Below are positions 6,682-9,912 of a stretch of DNA of 9,912 bases, piece by piece. The stretch covers positions 1 through 9,912 of the forward strand of contig QHUV01000042.1 in the NCBI GenBank assembly GCA_003222065.1, written 5' to 3'. The position numbers and the translations under genes were made by a program. Every line of letters begins with the position of its first letter. The stretch's first letter is position 1. Under the pieces are notes generated by a model. That model was not told where the DNA came from. It ran no database searches and was given only the letters and a program-made list of their open reading frames with translations. The stretch is from Gemmatimonadota bacterium. Its GTDB lineage: Bacteria > Gemmatimonadota > Gemmatimonadetes > Gemmatimonadales > Gemmatimonadaceae.

Positions 6682-8226
6682 TTGGCCAAGTTCTTTCTCA
6701 CGACGGCGATCGACTATGCTAACGGCGATCCTCATCTCGGCCATGCGCTCGAGAAGATCGGCGCCGACGTCATTGCCCGTTATCACCGCTTGGCTGGTGA
6801 CGACGTCCACTTCCTGATGGGGATGGACGAGCATGGCCAAAAGGTGAAGCAAGCGGCCGATGAATGCGGCGTGTCGCCGCAAACGTTCGTGGATCGGGTC
6901 GCCGGCATCTTTGAGGAGATGTGGCGCCGGCTGGCGATCTCGAATGATCAGTTCATTCGGACCACGGATCCCGCGCACAAGCGCGGCGTTAGGGCGTTGA
7001 TCGAACGCATCCACGAGAAGAATCCCGACGACTTCTACGAGAAGACGTACGAGGGATGGTACTGCATCGGCTGCGAGCTCTTCAAGCGCGACAACGAGAT
7101 CGTCAATGGCCGTTGCGTACTCCATCCGACACGCGAGCTACAGTGGACGGAAGAACGGAACTGGTTCTTTCGCCTAACGAACTATCAGTCTTTTCTCGAG
7201 CGTGTGTTCGCCGAACGGCCCGATTTTTTGCGTCCGGAGACGCGGCGCAATGAGATCCTTGCCCTTGTCGGCCACGGACTGGAGGATGTCTCGATAACGC
7301 GCTCGCGCTTGAGCTGGGCGATTCCCTTTCCGCTGGCGTCGAGCGATGGCGAGGAGCAAGGGACGTGGGTCTGGTTCGACGCGTTGCCTAACTATCTCAC
7401 GGCAACTGGGTTTCCGGACAAGGGGTACACCGAGCTCTGGCCCGCTCAGCTTCACGTCATCGGCAAAGACATCACTCGGTTGCATTGCGTCGTGTGGCCG
7501 GCGATGCTGCAGGCGGCGGAGATCGCCATCCCGGAGTATGTGTGGGCTCACGGCTTCATGACGTTCGGCGGCGAGCGGTTCAGTAAGTCGGCCGGCGTGG
7601 CCTTCTCGCTGGAGGAGGCGATCGACCGGCACGGTCCTGATGCGTTGCGCTACTTCCTCCTGCGCGAGATTCCTTTCGACGGCGACGGTGATTTTTCGTG
7701 GGAACGCTTCGACGAGCGCTACACCGCCGAGTTGGCCAATGCCTGGGGCAACCTCGCGAGTCGCGTCATCGCGATGGTGGAGAGGTATCGAGACAGTGTC
7801 GTCCCTTCCGGCGAGCGAACCTCACTCGATCGTGCTGATGTCACCGACCTGGTGGAGTACCATGCGGCGATGGATGGATCGCGCGGCTATCTGCTCCAGG
7901 AAGGAGTGAAACGCGCTCTCGCCAGCGTCACGCGCGGCAATGAGTTCGTGCAATCATCGCAGCCCTGGGCGCTCGCGAAAGAGGAGTCGAGGCGCGCCGA
8001 GCTCGACGACGTGCTTGCTTCGGTGATGCGTAGCCTCGCCCGACAATGCGTGTTGCTTTACCCATTCGTTCCTGTGAAAACGGAAGAGCTATGGCGCCAG
8101 CTCGGCGCGCCCGGCCGAGTGTCCGATCAGCGCTTTGACGCCCTCGCCGGCCTCGATGCCGCGGGATGGAGGGTACACAAAGGTCCGCCATTGTTTCCCC
8201 GCGACGCAGCTGGTACCAGCCGTTAG
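6682..8226 (+). CDS. metG: Methionyl-tRNA synthetase
   Basis: Charges tRNA-Met with methionine. The 514-residue length fits the short form: Rossmann catalytic domain, zinc knuckle and alpha-helical anticodon-binding domain, with no C-terminal EMAP-type tRNA-binding domain. The HIGH signature is HLGH at 18-21. The knuckle is CIGC at 128-131 followed by C145 and H148, a one-zinc arrangement. The KMSKS loop is RFSKS at 299-303: the important second Lys (K302) is kept while the first Lys is Arg. WVWFDALPNYL (229-239) and HVIGKDITRLHCV (258-270) are standard catalytic segments. The start is a TTG at 6682, giving MAKFFLTTAIDYANGDPHLGH; no ATG or GTG lies in frame just upstream, and a weak GGAA (6673-6676) is 5 nt before it. 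It is 44 nt behind ricT and is probably the last gene of the operon. Its stop TAG is part of a GTTAGGC motif. Confidence 0.97.
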   Translation: MAKFFLTTAIDYANGDPHLGHALEKIGADVIARYHRLAGDDVHFLMGMDEHGQKVKQAADECGVSPQTFVDRVAGIFEEMWRRLAISNDQFIRTTDPAHKRGVRALIERIHEKNPDDFYEKTYEGWYCIGCELFKRDNEIVNGRCVLHPTRELQWTEERNWFFRLTNYQSFLERVFAERPDFLRPETRRNEILALVGHGLEDVSITRSRLSWAIPFPLASSDGEEQGTWVWFDALPNYLTATGFPDKGYTELWPAQLHVIGKDITRLHCVVWPAMLQAAEIAIPEYVWAHGFMTFGGERFSKSAGVAFSLEEAIDRHGPDALRYFLLREIPFDGDGDFSWERFDERYTAELANAWGNLASRVIAMVERYRDSVVPSGERTSLDRADVTDLVEYHAAMDGSRGYLLQEGVKRALASVTRGNEFVQSSQPWALAKEESRRAELDDVLASVMRSLARQCVLLYPFVPVKTEELWRQLGAPGRVSDQRFDALAGLDAAGWRVHKGPPLFPRDAAGTSR

Positions 8227-8473
8227 GCTCGATGCGTAGAGCGTACGGCGTAGAGAGCAGAGGCGCGCTACGAAACGCTCCACGGATGTCGAAGTACGTC
8301 GGCGGACGAATGGCCCGGCTCCAAGCTCAATTGCTCCAGGTCAGCAGTTAGGCCGGAAACCGGACGGCAAGAAAAAACGATCGGTGGGGCCACTGCCCCA
8401 CCGATCGAACACACTGCCTAAGGTTTTCACGCTGCGGTCGACGGATACCGCTCACTCGTCGCCAACGCGAGCG
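8227..8473. other. Convergent intergenic region between metG and the susD-like gene
   Basis: No credible gene is visible. The region holds the end of one GTTAGGC copy (8222-8228), a second copy (8347-8353), a short direct repeat GCGTAGAG at 8234-8241 and 8248-8255, a small CCGG-AAA-CCGG hairpin near 8354-8364, and the minus-strand terminator at 8372-8407. No hairpin followed by a T-run is seen for the plus-strand operon. Confidence 0.6.
8372..8407 (-). terminator. Rho-independent terminator of the susCD-like operon
   Basis: A perfect 13-bp inverted repeat, CGATCGGTGGGGC at 8378-8390 and GCCCCACCGATCG at 8395-8407, encloses a 4-nt loop. Read on the minus strand the stem is followed directly by six Ts (8377-8372), the classic intrinsic terminator. 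It lies 66 nt past the stop codon of the SusD-like gene. On the plus strand the stem is followed by AACACACTG, with no T-run, so it is a poor terminator for metG. Confidence 0.92.
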
Positions 8474-9862
8474 TCAGGCATTGGTGTCAAGACAGCCGTG
8501 GAAATTCGGATTGTTCTTCTCGTGCTCAGGTACCGGGAACGCGACCTGGCTGCCGAATTGCCCAGATGGCGTGCCGTTCCGCGTGAAATTTCCGGTTGGG
8601 AAGACGTTGTCCTGGGTTCGACTGTATTGCCTCACGAGACGACGTAGATCGTCCATCCGGTAACCGCGCTCATACTGCCACAAAGCCTTCTCGCGAAAGA
8701 ATAGATCCGTCGCCGTTGTTTGGTCTGGAGGCGCCGCCAGTGCCGGCATCGCCGCGATCTTGAAGATGCCGATCGTCTGTGGAGACGTCCGCAGATTGTT
8801 GAGGATCGTCATCATGCCGGGAATATCCTGCGCCTTCAGTCGCGCTTCGGCGATGATCAATTGGGCGTCGATACCGGTGGCGGGCGGAATCGGATCATCG
8901 CGGCCCCAGTTGTTGATCTGCAGGAAATTGGTGGTGTTGTCCTCGGCCTTCGACTTGGTATCGGTAACCGACACCCGCGGATCCGCTAGCGTCGCGAACG
9001 GAATCGCATTGAAGATGCGCCCCGCGACATCGACGCTATCTCCCGCTGTGTAGCGCTTGACGCTCGGACCCATCACCCACCATTCGTTGTCGAACGTCGT
9101 CTGCGAGTAGTCGAAGTTGTACTGGAAGTTCGCGGGGACCGAGGCGACGGTAGTGGCGGCACCATTGAAATCGCCCAAATCGACTTGTGCTCGCGCCTTT
9201 GACACGAGCGCAAGGTATTTGATGTTCAGCGTCCCGGCATCGGTCGCGGTCAGATAGGTCAGCCCTGAGTCGATGTGCGCAATCGCCAGCTTGCTGCCGT
9301 CAGCGTTCGTGAGCGGCTGTGTGTACTGCGGCACGCCATTGACCGTCTCGCCGAACGGAATGCCATTGCAGAAAACGCCGGACAGGGCCATCTCGACGTA
9401 TCCCATCATCGTGTACATCTCGCCGACGTGTTGCTTACCCGCCGCTGACTGATCGTAGGTGAGTAGCGCATTGATGGCATCACGCGCGCGACCGCGGGCC
9501 TGCTGCGCAGCCTGGTAGATCGGCGTCAGCACCCCATCGTTCGTCGCGAGGTTGCGTTGATCAGCGTCATTGCGCTGAGAGAACGTGTCCGCCGACCGTA
9601 GTTCGTCGGTGAACAACGCCTCCCAGTTCCACAGCGCCTCGGTGTTGCCGCCGCCGCCGTTCATCGCCGCTTTCCATCGGCTCAGGGCGCCCGCGTACAA
9701 ATAGTCCGCGGCGGTGGCGCTGGTTACACTCCCCGGAGTAATAATGGTTGGCTGCTGCGGAGCGAGTAGCTCCTGCTTTGGATTGCAGCCCCAGATACAC
9801 ACGCTCAGCACGGCAAAGATGAGCGCCGTCCCACGAGCGCGATCTGTGATTCTCATCATCAT
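8474..9862 (-). CDS. SusD/RagB-family outer-membrane lipoprotein
   Basis: Substrate-capturing surface lipoprotein that in Bacteroidetes forms a lid on a SusC-type TonB-dependent transporter; the ligand here cannot be told from sequence. The 462-residue protein starts MMMRITDRARG with a hydrophobic signal at about 12-24 and a lipobox-like IWGC ending at C26; Trp at -2 is unusual. SusD features include the helical, repeat-rich N-terminal half (TPIYQAAQQARGRARDAIN, 113-131; HVGEMYTMMGYVEMAL, 145-160), IDAQLIIAEARLKAQD at 331-346 and the C-terminal signature FFREKALWQYERGYRMDDLRR at 388-408. The phrase FCNGIPFGETVNG (164-176) resembles Gemmatimonadota members as I remember them. Three tandem ATGs occur at 9862-9854; GAGGA 8 nt upstream of the first favours it. 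It lies 21 nt after a SusC-like C-terminus and ends before a strong terminator. Confidence 0.9.
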   Translation of the reverse strand: MMMRITDRARGTALIFAVLSVCIWGCNPKQELLAPQQPTIITPGSVTSATAADYLYAGALSRWKAAMNGGGGNTEALWNWEALFTDELRSADTFSQRNDADQRNLATNDGVLTPIYQAAQQARGRARDAINALLTYDQSAAGKQHVGEMYTMMGYVEMALSGVFCNGIPFGETVNGVPQYTQPLTNADGSKLAIAHIDSGLTYLTATDAGTLNIKYLALVSKARAQVDLGDFNGAATTVASVPANFQYNFDYSQTTFDNEWWVMGPSVKRYTAGDSVDVAGRIFNAIPFATLADPRVSVTDTKSKAEDNTTNFLQINNWGRDDPIPPATGIDAQLIIAEARLKAQDIPGMMTILNNLRTSPQTIGIFKIAAMPALAAPPDQTTATDLFFREKALWQYERGYRMDDLRRLVRQYSRTQDNVFPTGNFTRNGTPSGQFGSQVAFPVPEHEKNNPNFHGCLDTNA

Positions 9863-9870
9863 CGAAATCG

Positions 9871-9875
9871 TCCTC
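9871..9875 (-). promoter_or_regulatory. Ribosome binding site of the susD-like gene
   Basis: On the minus strand GAGGA (9875-9871) stands 8 nt before the first of three consecutive ATG codons, in the 21-nt gap after the preceding stop. It favours the first ATG at 9862. Confidence 0.65.
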
Positions 9876-9883
9876 GTCGGGGT

Positions 9884-9912
9884 CTAGTAGTGGAGATTGG
9901 CGCGCAGCAGGA
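9884..9912 (-). CDS. C-terminal end of probable SusC-type TonB-dependent receptor (partial)
   Basis: Only eight full codons and the stop are in the window: LLRANLHY followed by TAG at 9886-9884. The alternating hydrophobic pattern ending in an aromatic residue is the form expected of the last strand of an outer-membrane beta-barrel. Its position 21 nt before a SusD-like gene, on the same strand, is the standard susC-susD order. The identification rests mainly on context; the rest of the gene is beyond the right edge. Confidence 0.55.

Larger units (their letters stand above)
74..8353. repeat. Dispersed heptamer GTTAGGC / GCCTAAC, nine exact copies
   Basis: Plus-strand copies are at 74-80, 2161-2167, 5386-5392, 8222-8228 and 8347-8353. 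Minus-strand copies (read GCCTAAC on plus) are at 2642-2648, 6632-6638, 7172-7178 and 7386-7392. Seven of nine are preceded by C, giving CGTTAGGC. Copies lie in the aminopeptidase gene, dnaE, accA, metG, across the ricT and metG stop codons, and in the 3' intergenic region. Only two other TTAGG/CCTAA words occur (GTTAGGG at 6988, CCTAAGG at 8417). Function unknown. Confidence 0.7.

Noticed and set aside
860..8006. Many copies of the palindrome GAGCTC
   Set aside because: Nearly all are adjacent GAG-CTC (Glu-Leu) codons or similar preferred codons, so codon bias explains them.
8234..8255. Direct repeat GCGTAGAG, two copies 14 nt apart
   Set aside because: Only eight bases and two copies, with no associated structure; likely chance.
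8166..8351. 61-codon plus-strand frame overlapping the metG end and the intergenic region
   Set aside because: Overlaps metG in another frame, has no SD and no recognisable sequence.
6632..8353. Integron attC sites, since GCCTAAC and GTTAGGC match the R'' and R' core sites
   Set aside because: An attC needs GCCTAAC followed by GTTAGGC in inverted order roughly 55-140 bp apart. No pair here has that order and spacing, and the copies lie inside housekeeping genes.

Overview
The window looks like a chromosomal segment of a GC-rich, diderm, soil-type bacterium, most likely Gemmatimonadota. The evidence is a SusC/SusD-type outer-membrane pair of the style common in that phylum, sitting beside a high-GC housekeeping cluster dnaE-accA-ricT(PSP1)-metG. 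Phylum assignment is inference from gene style; no 16S or database search was possible.

Layout. (1) Positions 1-811, minus strand: the N-terminal 270 codons of a membrane-anchored zinc peptidase of the putative aminopeptidase family (PF10023-like, HELTH motif), running off the left edge. (2) Positions 812-918: a short divergent intergenic region with a plausible promoter whose predicted transcription start coincides with the dnaE ATG, suggesting a leaderless dnaE mRNA. (3) Positions 919-8226, plus strand: four co-directional genes with gaps of 18, 52 and 44 nt, probably one transcription unit: dnaE (replicative DNA polymerase III alpha with an apparently metal-competent PHP exonuclease domain), accA (acetyl-CoA carboxylase carboxyltransferase alpha), a PSP1/RicT-like Fe-S protein with a long acidic then Arg-rich tail, and metG (methionyl-tRNA synthetase). 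They link replication, fatty-acid precursor supply, mRNA maturation and translation. (4) Positions 8227-8473: a 247-bp convergent intergenic region with a strong intrinsic terminator whose T-tract serves the minus strand. (5) Positions 8474-9912, minus strand: a SusD/RagB lipoprotein preceded, 21 nt upstream, by the last eight codons of what is probably the SusC/TonB-dependent receptor partner, running off the right edge.

No mobile element, CRISPR array, tRNA or rRNA is visible. The coding content is largely conventional. The least explained signal is a dispersed heptamer, GTTAGGC, present nine times on the two strands (7 of 9 as CGTTAGGC), in coding and non-coding sequence, spanning two stop codons and forcing rare codons. 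Other points worth checking are the leaderless dnaE start, the complete PHP metal site, the RicT tail and its altered cysteine motif, and the one-sided terminator.
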